A stretch of DNA of 28,547 nt, taken from Paracoccaceae bacterium. GTDB taxonomy: Bacteria; Pseudomonadota; Alphaproteobacteria; Rhodobacterales; Rhodobacteraceae. The DNA is taken from contig JALSHL010000050.1 of NCBI GenBank assembly GCA_026982255.1, forward strand, positions 1 through 28,547, in the 5' to 3' direction. Positions within the stretch are counted from its first letter, which is position 1. Each line of letters begins with the position of its first letter. Under the pieces are notes generated by a model, which worked only from the letters and a program-made list of their open reading frames with translations, was not told the DNA's origin and did not search any database. A program made the translations under genes and the position numbers. Shown in pieces: positions 13,002-19,871 of this stretch.

Positions 13002-13765
13002 CCGAGCTGACATCCGAAGCCATTGCCGATATGACCCGCGCGTTTACCCGTTCCGGCGGGAAGGTCCGCCGGATCCGGCGCGGAGTAACCGCCAGCCGGC
13101 CGAGCACATTGCCGCGTGATCTGCGGGACCAGTATATCGAAAAAATCCAAACGCGCGGTCTGGCCTCGACGCGGTATATTCTGACGTTGAAGCAGGTGTA
13201 TGCGGTCGAGGAGATGATCGCACGGCGGGCGGGGCTGGACGCAATCGCCGCGCGGATAGGGATGACCGGCAAGCCGCTGGCGAAGATCGTTGCGCGCCTT
13301 GAATCGTCCGGCGTGGCGTTTCCGGATTATCTGCGCAAGGACGTCGCGCTGTTGATCGAGGATGGCCGTGAAAATCCGAAAACCGAAGATACTGTCAGCC
13401 ATAAAAAGATGCCGCGCCAGCCCAAACCGGGGAAAGAAATCCGGCCGTTGACCAGTGCGGAGTTGCAGGCCTTCGAAATGGTGCGCTGCGGTTACAACAC
13501 CAACGTGGCGGCGCGGGCGTATGGTTTGCGGGCGCAGGCCTTGCGGCAGTTGATCGTTACCCGTTTTGGCGGCCCTTATGATCTGATGAAGGTCAAGAAT
13601 TTCGCTGCATTGCAGCGCGCGCTCGAGGTCAAGAACAACGATTCCGAGGGCGCGGCAGAGCCGGTGGTGAGGTGCCTGAATTGTGGCGCGGCGATGCCGG
13701 ATGACTGGCGTGGCGGGCGATGTGACCCATGCGCCGGTCGCGCGCCGTTACGGGGCGCCCAATGA
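12998..13765 (+). CDS. Phage DNA-binding protein with two HTH-like segments and a zinc ribbon, 255 aa
   Basis: I do not recognise a named family. Residues about 60-100 (LTLKQVYAVEEMIARRAGLD, then AIAARIGMTGKPLAKIV) look like a helix-turn-helix. Residues about 152-190 (LTSAELQAFEMVRCGYNTNV, then AARAYGLRAQALRQLI) look like a second one. The C-terminus has CLNCGAAMPDDWRGGRCDPC, two CxxC pairs 15 residues apart, a probable zinc ribbon. The basic N-terminus (KVRRIRRGVTASRPS) suits DNA contact. It overlaps both neighbours by ATGA and stands ahead of the SSB, primase and helicase genes, so an origin- or promoter-binding role is reasonable inference. Confidence 0.7.
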   Translation: MTELTSEAIADMTRAFTRSGGKVRRIRRGVTASRPSTLPRDLRDQYIEKIQTRGLASTRYILTLKQVYAVEEMIARRAGLDAIAARIGMTGKPLAKIVARLESSGVAFPDYLRKDVALLIEDGRENPKTEDTVSHKKMPRQPKPGKEIRPLTSAELQAFEMVRCGYNTNVAARAYGLRAQALRQLIVTRFGGPYDLMKVKNFAALQRALEVKNNDSEGAAEPVVRCLNCGAAMPDDWRGGRCDPCAGRAPLRGAQ

Positions 13766-13947
13766 GTGTGCTGCGGGTTCATTGCGAGGTGTTGCGGGTT
13801 CCGGTCTCGCGACAGACGGCGGCCCGCCTGCGGGCCATGGCGGTCGAGGCCGGAGCGGAGCTTCCGGATCTGGCCAGTGTGCTGCTGGAAAATTGCGCGA
13901 TCAATTATATCGAGGCGAAAGGAGCCAGAGATGCCGAAAAGGAATAA
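13762..13947 (+). CDS. Small ribbon-helix-helix-like protein, 61 aa
   Basis: ATG 13762 overlaps the stop of the preceding gene (ATGA). The protein begins MSVLRVHCEVLRVPVSRQTA and continues with two helices (ARLRAMAVEAGAELPDLASV, then LLENCAINYIEAKG). The strand-helix-helix order suits a CopG/Arc-like DNA-binding protein, though the match is loose. It overlaps the next gene by 17 nt. Confidence 0.55.
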   Translation: MSVLRVHCEVLRVPVSRQTAARLRAMAVEAGAELPDLASVLLENCAINYIEAKGARDAEKE

Positions 13948-14293
13948 ATATCCGGTCGGAATTCCATGCAGCTACAACCGTCAGGTGGTGCTCGACATTG
14001 TCGCCGGTTCGTTGCCGGATGGTGACGACAGTTTGACTGTTCCGCGCGCGTTGCTCGAGGCCGTCATTCTGGTTGCGGCTGATATTGTGGTCGATGGTCA
14101 GCTTTGGGACCGCGATCTTACGGGCGCGGCGCGGGCGTTGCGGGAGCCGGAATTTGGTGGTGCCGCCTGGCGGTCAAGTCTGCGGCGGAACTCGCAGCAC
14201 CTGCTGCACGTCCTCGAGGAAGAGGGATTCGTCAGGGTTTTCGACAACAGCATCGATTGCGCGGCTTATCAGGCCGGAATGGAGGTGGCGTGA
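13931..14293 (+). CDS. Phage protein of unknown function, 120 aa
   Basis: ATG 13931 has AAAGGAG 7 nt upstream. The protein begins MPKRNKYPVGIPCSYNRQVV and contains hydrophobic helices (PRALLEAVILVAADIVVDGQ) and a later SSLRRNSQHLLHVLEEEGFV that may be a winged-helix-like end. No family is recognised. Its stop overlaps the SSB start (TGATG), so it belongs to the replication operon. Confidence 0.65.
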   Translation: MPKRNKYPVGIPCSYNRQVVLDIVAGSLPDGDDSLTVPRALLEAVILVAADIVVDGQLWDRDLTGAARALREPEFGGAAWRSSLRRNSQHLLHVLEEEGFVRVFDNSIDCAAYQAGMEVA

Positions 14294-14745
14294 TGGCGGG
14301 AAGTGTCAACAAGGTAATCCTGATCGGAAACCTCGGGCGGGACCCGGAGGTGCGCACATTCCAGAACGGCAGCAGGGTGTGCAACCTGCGGATCGCGACG
14401 TCGGAAAGCTGGAAGGACCGAAATTCCGGCGAGAAGCGCGAGCGGACGGAGTGGCATTCCGTGGCGATATTCAATGACGGGCTTGTCCGCGTTGCCGACC
14501 AGTATCTGAAGAAGGGCGCGACGGTTTATATCGAGGGCAAGCTGCAGACCCGCAAGTGGCAGGATCAGGCGGGTAACGACCGTTATTCGACCGAGGTTGT
14601 GTTGCAGGGGTTCGATGCAAAGCTGGTGATGTTGGGGCGAAAGCCGGATGGCGGCAGCAGTGCGGATCAGGGCGGTTCGGGCAGTGGTTCCGGTGGTGGC
14701 TATGCTGCTGCCGGAGCCGGTCTTGAAGACGAGATTCCGTTCTGA
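14293..14745 (+). CDS. ssb: Single-stranded DNA-binding protein
   Basis: A standard bacterial SSB of 150 residues. The OB-fold begins with SVNKVILIGNLGRDPEVRTF and continues through NLRIATSESWKD, RTEWHSVAIF, LKKGATVYIEGKLQTRKWQD and the final strand. A Gly/Ser-rich linker (GGSGSGSGGGYAAAG) follows. The last residues are LEDEIPF, the acidic tip that docks partner proteins such as primase, helicase loader and repair enzymes. It protects single-stranded DNA in phage replication. It is coupled to both neighbours by TGATG overlaps. Confidence 0.96.
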   Translation: MAGSVNKVILIGNLGRDPEVRTFQNGSRVCNLRIATSESWKDRNSGEKRERTEWHSVAIFNDGLVRVADQYLKKGATVYIEGKLQTRKWQDQAGNDRYSTEVVLQGFDAKLVMLGRKPDGGSSADQGGSGSGSGGGYAAAGAGLEDEIPF

Positions 14746-14987
14746 TGGGGATGCCGGCGAAATACGTTCGGCATGATGTGCCCGTGGACATGTATGCCTT
14801 GCTGCGCAAGGCGGCCGATATGGGCATGAAGGTTCGTGTCGCGCCGGATAATCCGGAGCAGGGGTATGTCTATTGCCAGAACTGTGGCGATGGCCGCGAC
14901 GTCAGGATTGTGCTGTCGCGGTGGCAAAACAGTCCGCATGGGTGTTTGAGGTCCCCCTTTCGGGCCTGCTCCGCCAGTGGGGGGTGA
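14745..14987 (+). CDS. Small cysteine-containing phage protein, 80 aa
   Basis: ATG 14745 overlaps the SSB stop (TGATG), and the frame ends 2 nt before the primase ATG. The protein begins MGMPAKYVRHDVPVDMYALL and later has YVYCQNCGDGRDVRIVLSRW, then HGCLRSPFRACSASGG. The CxxC pair plus two later cysteines could form a small zinc site. I know no family. The tight fit between SSB and primase supports it; the Cys/Ser-rich end is slightly unusual. Confidence 0.6.
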   Translation: MGMPAKYVRHDVPVDMYALLRKAADMGMKVRVAPDNPEQGYVYCQNCGDGRDVRIVLSRWQNSPHGCLRSPFRACSASGG

Positions 14988-14989
14988 AT

Positions 14990-16096
14990 ATGCGTGATGA
15001 CCCACGGCTGGATGAGGCGAAGGCAATACCGATCGAGAACATCGCCGGAATGCTGGATATCCCGGGGCTGAAACGGGCCGGTAACGAGGTGACAGGGCCG
15101 TGTCCGGTTTGCGGTGGCGTTGACCGTTTCTCGATCAGTCCGCGCAAGAACCTGTTCAATTGCCGCCAGTGCGGCGGTGGTGACGGGATCAAGCTGGTCG
15201 AGTTGGTGCAGGGATGCGATTTCAGGGCGGCGCTGGCATTTTTGTGCGGGGAAGCAGCTGCGCCGGTATCGCCGGAAGAACAACGCCGCCGTGTGCGGCG
15301 TGCCGAGGAAGCCCGACAGAAAAGCGAAGAGGAGGCGCGCCGGTATCGTGAAAAGGCGATCCATGCGGCAAAGAAAATATGGGCGGAGGCGGCTGGCGGC
15401 ACATTGAACCACGTTCTGCATTATCTTGACCGGCGCGCGATCAGGATTGACGGGTTGCCGCTGTGTCTGAGGGACATTGATCGGCATAAATACTATCAGA
15501 TTAACGGGCGCGAGGCGGTCCATGTTCATACCGGACCCTGTATGGTCGCGGCGATCCAGCGGCCGGACGGGCGCCTGTCGGCGGTGCACCAGACATGGCT
15601 GGATCCGGCGCAGCCGAACGGCAAGGCGCGGATCGTTGCGGCTGATGGGCGGGTGCTGGATGCGAAGAAGGTTCGCGGCTCGAAAAAAGGCGGCGCGATA
15701 CGGCTGACCGGCGCGTTGAAATCCGATGTGCTGGTCATGGGGGAAGGCATCGAAACCACCCTGTCGGCCATGGTGGCCGATACTTACCCCGGCGCGATGT
15801 ATTGGGCGGGTATCGACCTTGGCAATATGTCTGGCCGGATGCGGCCGGTTGACGGCCGCCGGTGGTCTGGCTTGCCGGACATGACGGACAAGGAGGCGTT
15901 TTACCCGCCCCCCTGGGTGAAACGTCTGATTTTTATTCAGGATGGTGACAGCAATCCGACGATGACGCGGGCGAAACTGGAGAGCGGTTTGCGGCGCGCA
16001 ATGGCACTGAACGCGGGGTTGGTGGCCCAGATCGTGCACCCCGGCAAAGGGGTCGATCTGAACGATATTCTGATGGGAGTGGCGGATGCCGGATAA
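14990..16096 (+). CDS. DNA primase with CHC2 zinc finger and Toprim domain
   Basis: It makes RNA primers for phage DNA replication. The zinc finger is CPVC (Cys38, Cys41) and CRQC (Cys58, Cys61), enclosing DRFSISPRKNLFN, as in DnaG/P4-type primases. A charged linker follows (EEQRRRVRRAEEARQKSEEE). The Toprim domain shows the metal-binding glutamate in VLVMGEGIETTLSAM near residue 247 onward, and acidic residues in LIFIQDGDSNP near 312-322, with GKGVDLNDIL at the end. ATG 14990 is preferred because the frame upstream of it lies within the previous gene and the protein then begins close to the zinc domain. It overlaps the helicase gene by 11 nt. Confidence 0.92.
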   Translation: MRDDPRLDEAKAIPIENIAGMLDIPGLKRAGNEVTGPCPVCGGVDRFSISPRKNLFNCRQCGGGDGIKLVELVQGCDFRAALAFLCGEAAAPVSPEEQRRRVRRAEEARQKSEEEARRYREKAIHAAKKIWAEAAGGTLNHVLHYLDRRAIRIDGLPLCLRDIDRHKYYQINGREAVHVHTGPCMVAAIQRPDGRLSAVHQTWLDPAQPNGKARIVAADGRVLDAKKVRGSKKGGAIRLTGALKSDVLVMGEGIETTLSAMVADTYPGAMYWAGIDLGNMSGRMRPVDGRRWSGLPDMTDKEAFYPPPWVKRLIFIQDGDSNPTMTRAKLESGLRRAMALNAGLVAQIVHPGKGVDLNDILMGVADAG

Positions 16097-17882
16097 AAAC
16101 GTGGATAAGGTGCGTGATATTATGGCGGAGCCGGAAACCATTGCGCCGGACCCGGATGCGGTCGCACCCCGCACCCCGCCTGAAGGACCGCCCGCCGATC
16201 CTCCCGAGCCGGACGATGGCGGGCCGGTGCGGGATTGTGCCGAACTGCCGCTCAATGATTATGGCAACGGTCAAAGATTCGCGATCCATTTTGGCGAAGA
16301 CCTGTTGTTTGTGCCGCGGGTCGGCTGGTTTTGTTGGGACGGGGTAATGTGGGCCAAGGATCCTGACGGGGTCGAGGTGCGCCGCAAGGCCCAAGGTGTC
16401 GCAGCGCTGATCAAGCGTGAAATCCCGCATCTGGCACTCGATGAATGGCAGATGGACAAGCTGTCCGAAAAGCGCGCGGTTGCGGAGGAGCTGCAAGCGT
16501 TGGATCGCATCGAGATGCCGACGGACGAGCAGAAAGAGCGGCGACAGATACTGCTGTCGAAAAGCGCGGCTATTTCCAGCCTCGAGGCGTTGTTGGGCCA
16601 GAAAAAACGGGACCATCACCGGCATGCCAAGAATGCGGGTAACGCCGGTCCGATGAAGCATATGGTGGAGCAGGGCGAGATCAATCTGCATTGTCCGTAT
16701 GAGGCGCTCGATGCGGACCCGCTTCTGGTTAACACGCTGTCGGGTGTGTTGAAGTTCGAGGTTGACGAGGCTGCCCGGCGCCAGTTGCGCGAGGAAGGGT
16801 GTTCGGATTTCGAGGGCATCGCAAAGGTTTCCCTGGTGAAACACGATCGGGCGCTGCGGCTGACAAAGGTCATGCCGATCGAGTATGATCCGCAGGCCAC
16901 CTGCCCGATGTTCGACGATTTTCTGGCGCGGATCCAGCCGGAAGAGGATATGCGCGGCTTTTTGCAGCGCTGGTTCGGACTGTCGATGACCGCGTTGATT
17001 GGTGATCAGAAGATGGTCTTTTTGTACGGCATGGGGGCGAACGGCAAGTCCGTACTGGTCGATCTGATGTCGAAGATGCTCGACGGTTATGCGGCGACGG
17101 CCAAGATTGAATCGCTGACCGGATCCTCGAAGCGATCCGGGGCCGAGGCTACGCCTGACCTGGTGCCGCTGATGGGCGCGCGTATGGTGCGGGCGTCGGA
17201 GCCGGAACAGGGCGCACCGCTCAAAGAAAGTGTGATCAAGGAGCTGACCGGTGGCGAGCCGATACTGGTGCGGGCGCTCAATCAGGATTTTGTCGAGGTG
17301 TTGCCGGAATTCAAGTTGACGATCAGCGGCAACCACAAACCGGAGATCCGCGGCACAGACGACGGTATATGGCGGCGTGTGCTGCTGACACCGTTCGATG
17401 TCCAGATACCACAGGCCGAGCGCGACCCTAAGCTGGGTGAAAAGCTGTGGGCGGAACGCTCGGGCATCCTTAACTGGATGATTGCCGGGCTGATGGATTA
17501 TCTGGAAAACGGCTTGCGGGAGCCGGAGAGAATTATCGCCGCGACACAGGAATTCCGCGAGGAGAGCGATCCGGTACACAGTTTCCTTGTGCAATGTTGC
17601 GAGGTGACCGGCAAGGAACAGGATTTCACCCGCAGCAAGGATCTGGTCGAGGCGTTCCAGTTCTGGCAGCGCGAGCGGGGCGAGACGCCCTGGAAGGACA
17701 CGACGGTCGCCAGACGCCTGTCCGACAAAGCGGGCAAGTGGCGCGAGCCGCGATCCGGCCTGCTGTTTTCCAAGCACAAGGCCAGCGTGTCCGGCTATCG
17801 CGGGATCCGGCTCACCGACATGTTTCGCAAACGGCGCGAAGACGTCGAGATACAGAGCCGGTATGGAAGCGGTGAATTGTGA
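16086..17882 (+). CDS. P4/D5-type SF3 replicative helicase, 598 aa
   Basis: This is the helicase half of a phage replication pair. The N-terminal 190 residues are acidic then basic and helical (DRIEMPTDEQKERRQILLSK) and resemble the D5_N region. The SF3 Walker A motif GMGANGKS is at residues 315-322, and the motor domain continues through MGARMVRASEPEQGAPLKES, VIKELTGGEPILVRAL, FKLTISGNHKPEIRGTDDGI and WRRVLLTPFDV, all typical of phage/plasmid primase-helicases. The primase is separate here (the preceding gene), whereas P4 alpha fuses both. GGAG lies upstream of ATG 16086. It is the last gene of the rightward replication block before the reversed brnT-brnA pair. Confidence 0.92.
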   Translation: MPDKNVDKVRDIMAEPETIAPDPDAVAPRTPPEGPPADPPEPDDGGPVRDCAELPLNDYGNGQRFAIHFGEDLLFVPRVGWFCWDGVMWAKDPDGVEVRRKAQGVAALIKREIPHLALDEWQMDKLSEKRAVAEELQALDRIEMPTDEQKERRQILLSKSAAISSLEALLGQKKRDHHRHAKNAGNAGPMKHMVEQGEINLHCPYEALDADPLLVNTLSGVLKFEVDEAARRQLREEGCSDFEGIAKVSLVKHDRALRLTKVMPIEYDPQATCPMFDDFLARIQPEEDMRGFLQRWFGLSMTALIGDQKMVFLYGMGANGKSVLVDLMSKMLDGYAATAKIESLTGSSKRSGAEATPDLVPLMGARMVRASEPEQGAPLKESVIKELTGGEPILVRALNQDFVEVLPEFKLTISGNHKPEIRGTDDGIWRRVLLTPFDVQIPQAERDPKLGEKLWAERSGILNWMIAGLMDYLENGLREPERIIAATQEFREESDPVHSFLVQCCEVTGKEQDFTRSKDLVEAFQFWQRERGETPWKDTTVARRLSDKAGKWREPRSGLLFSKHKASVSGYRGIRLTDMFRKRREDVEIQSRYGSGEL

Positions 17883-17898
17883 TGGCGTGCTGTCGACC

Positions 17899-18135
17899 CT
17901 ATGATGTTTCCAGCCCCAGTTCTTTGCGCAGAAGGGCGTTGGCGCGGGTTTGCCAGCCGCGGCCATCCCGCTTCAGACGCTCGATCACATCGGGATCCAG
18001 CATGATGGTCACGCGCTGCTTGCGTTCGCCGGCCGGTTTGGGCGGGCGGCCGCGCCGTGCGGATTTGAAGAAGGCGTCGTCCAGCTCGCGGACCTCGCCG
18101 GTCGGGTCGGTGTATGGTTCAGGTTTCTTTGGCAT
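17899..18135 (-). CDS. brnA: BrnA-family antitoxin
   Basis: A 78-residue protein with a disordered, charged N-terminus (MPKKPEPYTDPTGEVRELDD, then AFFKSARRGRPPKPAGERKQ) and a C-terminal ribbon-helix-helix: strand RVTIMLD, helix DPDVIERLKRDG, then WQTRANALLRKELGL. This is the BrnA layout. BrnA neutralises the BrnT RNase and, with it, represses the operon. ATG 18135 lies 17 nt inside brnT, the usual toxin-first overlap. A longer frame to 18264 is only the shadow of brnT. Confidence 0.9.
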   Translation of the reverse strand: MPKKPEPYTDPTGEVRELDDAFFKSARRGRPPKPAGERKQRVTIMLDPDVIERLKRDGRGWQTRANALLRKELGLETS

Positions 18136-18400
18136 ATCTGGCCACCTCTCGTTTGTTCGCCTTGCGCAGGCTGATGATGCGGATGTTGTCGCCGCGCCAG
18201 CACCATGCGCAGACGTGCAGGCGCTGGCCGACGGGGGCGATGCTGACAAAGCGCCGCTCTCCATAATCGGTGCGGGTATCTGTGACGGTCATGGCGGCGT
18301 CCCAGTCAAAGCGCTGCATGGCGGTGAAATCCACGCCGTGCTTGGCGATGTTGTTGTCGCGCTTGCTGTTGTCCCATTCGTATGTGATTCCGCCTCCCAT
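18119..18400 (-). CDS. brnT: BrnT-family toxin (RNase)
   Basis: The protein matches BrnT: ITYEWDNSKRDNNIAKHGVD at the start, then FDWDAAMTVTDTRTDYGERR and FVSIAPVGQRLHVCAWCWRG, and the closing RIISLRKANKREVARYAKE, where the conserved Arg and Lys/Arg residues of this RelE-fold RNase sit. It cleaves mRNA and blocks translation when free of BrnA. ATG 18400 gives 93 residues; an in-frame GTG at 18427 lies within the operator dyad and is unlikely. It is reversed relative to its phage neighbours, with its own promoter, as expected for a moron-type cargo gene expressed in the lysogen. Confidence 0.92.
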   Translation of the reverse strand: MGGGITYEWDNSKRDNNIAKHGVDFTAMQRFDWDAAMTVTDTRTDYGERRFVSIAPVGQRLHVCAWCWRGDNIRIISLRKANKREVARYAKET

Positions 18401-18401
18401 G

Positions 18402-18459
18402 CAATTATTGTATGTATAAATATTCACGATTGCAAGAATATTTATGAATACAATAATTA
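18402..18459 (-). promoter_or_regulatory. Large AT-rich dyad, probable BrnT-BrnA operator/promoter
   Basis: Two arms of 24 nt (18402-18425 and 18436-18459) are inverted copies with three mismatched positions, around a 10-nt spacer. The inner 10 bp (ATAAATATTC with GAATATTTAT) are perfect. The dyad lies directly upstream of the chosen brnT start and is far richer in A and T than its surroundings. BrnT-BrnA complexes are known to repress their own promoter by binding inverted repeats, so this is the likely operator. Exact promoter boxes are not assigned. Confidence 0.65.
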
Positions 18460-18550
18460 TATATTCAACATGACAATTCGAAAGATAGCTGGCGAGGCGC
18501 GGATGCGTGACCGGGCCGGTTCGTGCTATTTGGCCGAGAGCTATCGCGAT

Positions 18551-18899
18551 GGGAGGGCCGAACCCGCACCCGATGTTGGTCAGTTCTTCGAATGGGAGGG
18601 TAACCCTCCCAGACCGGGAGGGTGGATGCGCAAAGGGGGTGTGGGGAAAAGTGATGTTTGTCAGATGGTTGCGCGGAAATCTGGGAGGCTAGGGAGGCTA
18701 GGGAGGCAATTTTCGGCTACGCGCGTGCGCGAGGGGGTGGGGTGCTGGAAAGGCCGAAAAGAGGACTCACGCGTAAGGGTCAAATCATCCTCCCTACGTT
18801 CCCTAGCCTCCCACATCCGGTTTTTAACTTAAAATTATCAACGGGTTAATGGTCACTATTTTCAGGGAGGATAGAAATATCAGGGAGGGTTACCCTCCC
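18551..18899. repeat. GGGAGG repeat cluster with AT-rich stretch, candidate replication origin
   Basis: No convincing gene lies here. GGGAGG occurs about nine times on either strand. GGGAGGGTAACCCTCCC (18594-18610), an 8-bp-arm palindrome, recurs as its exact reverse complement at 18883-18899. GGGAGGCTA is repeated in tandem at 18683-18691 and 18692-18700, with a variant at 18701-18709, and appears inverted at 18804-18812. TCAGGGAGG is at 18862-18870 and 18880-18888, 18 bp apart. Between the inverted copies is an AT-rich tract at about 18819-18860. Iterons next to AT-rich DNA near a P4-type primase-helicase suggest an origin; transcription control is the alternative. Confidence 0.6.
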
Positions 18900-18994
18900 A
18901 AACAGGAAAGCGGAGTTATGGCCGCAACCAAATGTAGTAGTGATGTTGTGGCAAGCCACAAAATATAGAAAACGAGCAGCAAGGAAGTGTGAAA

Positions 18995-19654
18995 ATGCCC
19001 AGAGCCAGAAGAAAACCAGCCGCATTGTCGATGACGGACGCCGTGATTGTCGGGGTGTCGCGCAATCAGGACTACGACCTCGGTGCGCCGACGCATTTCC
19101 GTTTGCGACCGGAATGCCGGACCGGCGGCGTTGCCCTGTGTCGCGATCTGGCCGCCAGCGAGGCGAAGGTTCGCCGCGCGGCGCGGGTGGCCGCCAACCG
19201 ACCGGTGCCTGGCGCCCGTGCGACGCGTATGCTGAAGCGCGAGGCGGTTGATGGCGATGTCAATGGCCGGCAGCGTGTGCGCGAAATGCATCCGTTGCAG
19301 GTTATGTACAAGGCGGGTGCCGTATCATTGCCCGAGTGTGCCGCCGGAATGAAGTTGTTCGAGGCGTGGGAAGAAACAGGGCGCAGCCCGTCCGTGGATC
19401 TGTCGCAGGATCGGGTAGACACATCCAGCAATCCGGCCGGTACGGAGGACAGGATCGCGATGTTGCAACGGTTCAGCCGGATCTGGCGCCTGCTGCCGGT
19501 CGAAGGGCGTGACGTTTGCTTCCACGTTTGTTGCGAGGGCCGGTTCCTGCGGGACGGGTTTAGCCGGAACAGTAGAGAGATGGTGGCCGCGGTCGAGGTG
19601 TTGCGGATGGCGCTTGGCGTTCTGGCCGACGCGATGGCTGACGGGAAATTTTGA
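18995..19654 (+). CDS. Phage protein, possible late regulator (DUF6456-like end), 219 aa
   Basis: ATG 18995 has AAGGAAG 7 nt upstream. The N-terminal half is basic (MPRARRKPAALSMTDAVIVG; AASEAKVRRAARVAANRPVP). The middle contains PLQVMYKAGAVSLPECAAGM. The C-terminus (RIWRLLPVEGRDVCFHVCCE, then GRFLRDG, and VLRMALGVLADAM) resembles the DUF6456 region of alphaproteobacterial proteins, which also has a VCC followed by a short helix and an LRLAL-L segment. This match is from memory. It stands last in the rightward early arm, just before a terminator and the late genes, the place of the lambda Q antiterminator. A role in switching on late transcription is inferred from position. Confidence 0.6.
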   Translation: MPRARRKPAALSMTDAVIVGVSRNQDYDLGAPTHFRLRPECRTGGVALCRDLAASEAKVRRAARVAANRPVPGARATRMLKREAVDGDVNGRQRVREMHPLQVMYKAGAVSLPECAAGMKLFEAWEETGRSPSVDLSQDRVDTSSNPAGTEDRIAMLQRFSRIWRLLPVEGRDVCFHVCCEGRFLRDGFSRNSREMVAAVEVLRMALGVLADAMADGKF

Positions 19655-19662
19655 AATAGTAT

Positions 19663-19691
19663 TTGCCAAGTCCGCGAATCGCTTGTACCTT
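19663..19691 (+). promoter_or_regulatory. Possible late promoter
   Basis: TTGCCA (19663-19668) and TACCTT (19686-19691) are 17 nt apart, in the 55-nt gap between the putative regulator and a strong terminator. The boxes are weak matches. A start near 19698 would give only a short leader RNA before the terminator, as at lambda pR'-tR'. Support is mainly positional. Confidence 0.3.
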
Positions 19692-19709
19692 CTGCATATT
19701 CCAAAGATG

Positions 19710-19747
19710 GGCCCGACGGAGCAAAATCTCCGTATCGGGCCTTTCTT
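19710..19747 (+). terminator. Intrinsic terminator before the late genes
   Basis: GGCCCGACGGAG and CTCCG-TA-TCGGGCC pair over 12 bp with a 6-nt loop (CAAAAT) and a small bulge, followed by TTTCTTAT. This is a strong Rho-independent terminator on the plus strand. It ends about 20 nt before the tRNA gene and separates the early/replication arm from the late genes, so late expression must either start after it or read through it. Confidence 0.85.
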
Positions 19748-19765
19748 ATGGCCAATCCATTTATT

Positions 19766-19841
19766 GTCAGGGTGGAGCAGTCGGTAGCTCGCGTGGCTCA
19801 TAACCACGAGGTCGCAGGTTCGAGTCCTGCCCCTGCAACCA
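19766..19841 (+). tRNA. tRNA-Met (CAT), initiator-like, phage-encoded
   Basis: A 76-nt cloverleaf: D-stem GAGC/GCTC-type pairing with A11-T24, anticodon stem CGTGG/CCACG fully paired around CTCATAA (anticodon CAT), variable loop AGGTC, T-arm GCAGG-TTCGAGT-CCTGC, and encoded ACCA. Acceptor pairs 3-70 to 7-66 are good, but 1-72 (G and A) and 2-71 (T and C) are unpaired. An unpaired 1-72 and a purine-pyrimidine 11-24 pair are hallmarks of bacterial initiator tRNA-fMet, as is the GGAGCAG...GGTAGCTCG D-arm. The usual three G-C pairs closing the anticodon stem are reduced to two (T29-A41 replaces one). Removing one T at position 2 would restore a perfect acceptor stem, so slight degeneration is possible. 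Confidence 0.85.
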
Positions 19842-19871
19842 GATCGCCAGCGGCGCAAAGAGGAGAACGAG

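Noticed and set aside
15933..17966. A 677-codon open frame on the minus strand opposite the helicase
   Set aside because: It is the shadow of the SF3 helicase in GC-rich DNA: His/Arg/Gln-rich composition, no recognisable motif, and it runs across the primase end as well. The 461-codon minus frame at 14870-16255 is rejected for the same reason.
18683..18709. CRISPR-like direct repeats
   Set aside because: The 9-bp units are adjacent with no spacers, and there are no cas genes; the pattern suits iterons instead.
18470..18832. A 120-codon plus-strand frame from ATG 18470 through the repeat field
   Set aside because: There is no ribosome site, it is Arg/Gly/Ser-rich, it is interrupted in character by the GGGAGG repeats, and there is no recognisable fold. 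I treat the region as non-coding, though a small gene cannot be fully excluded.
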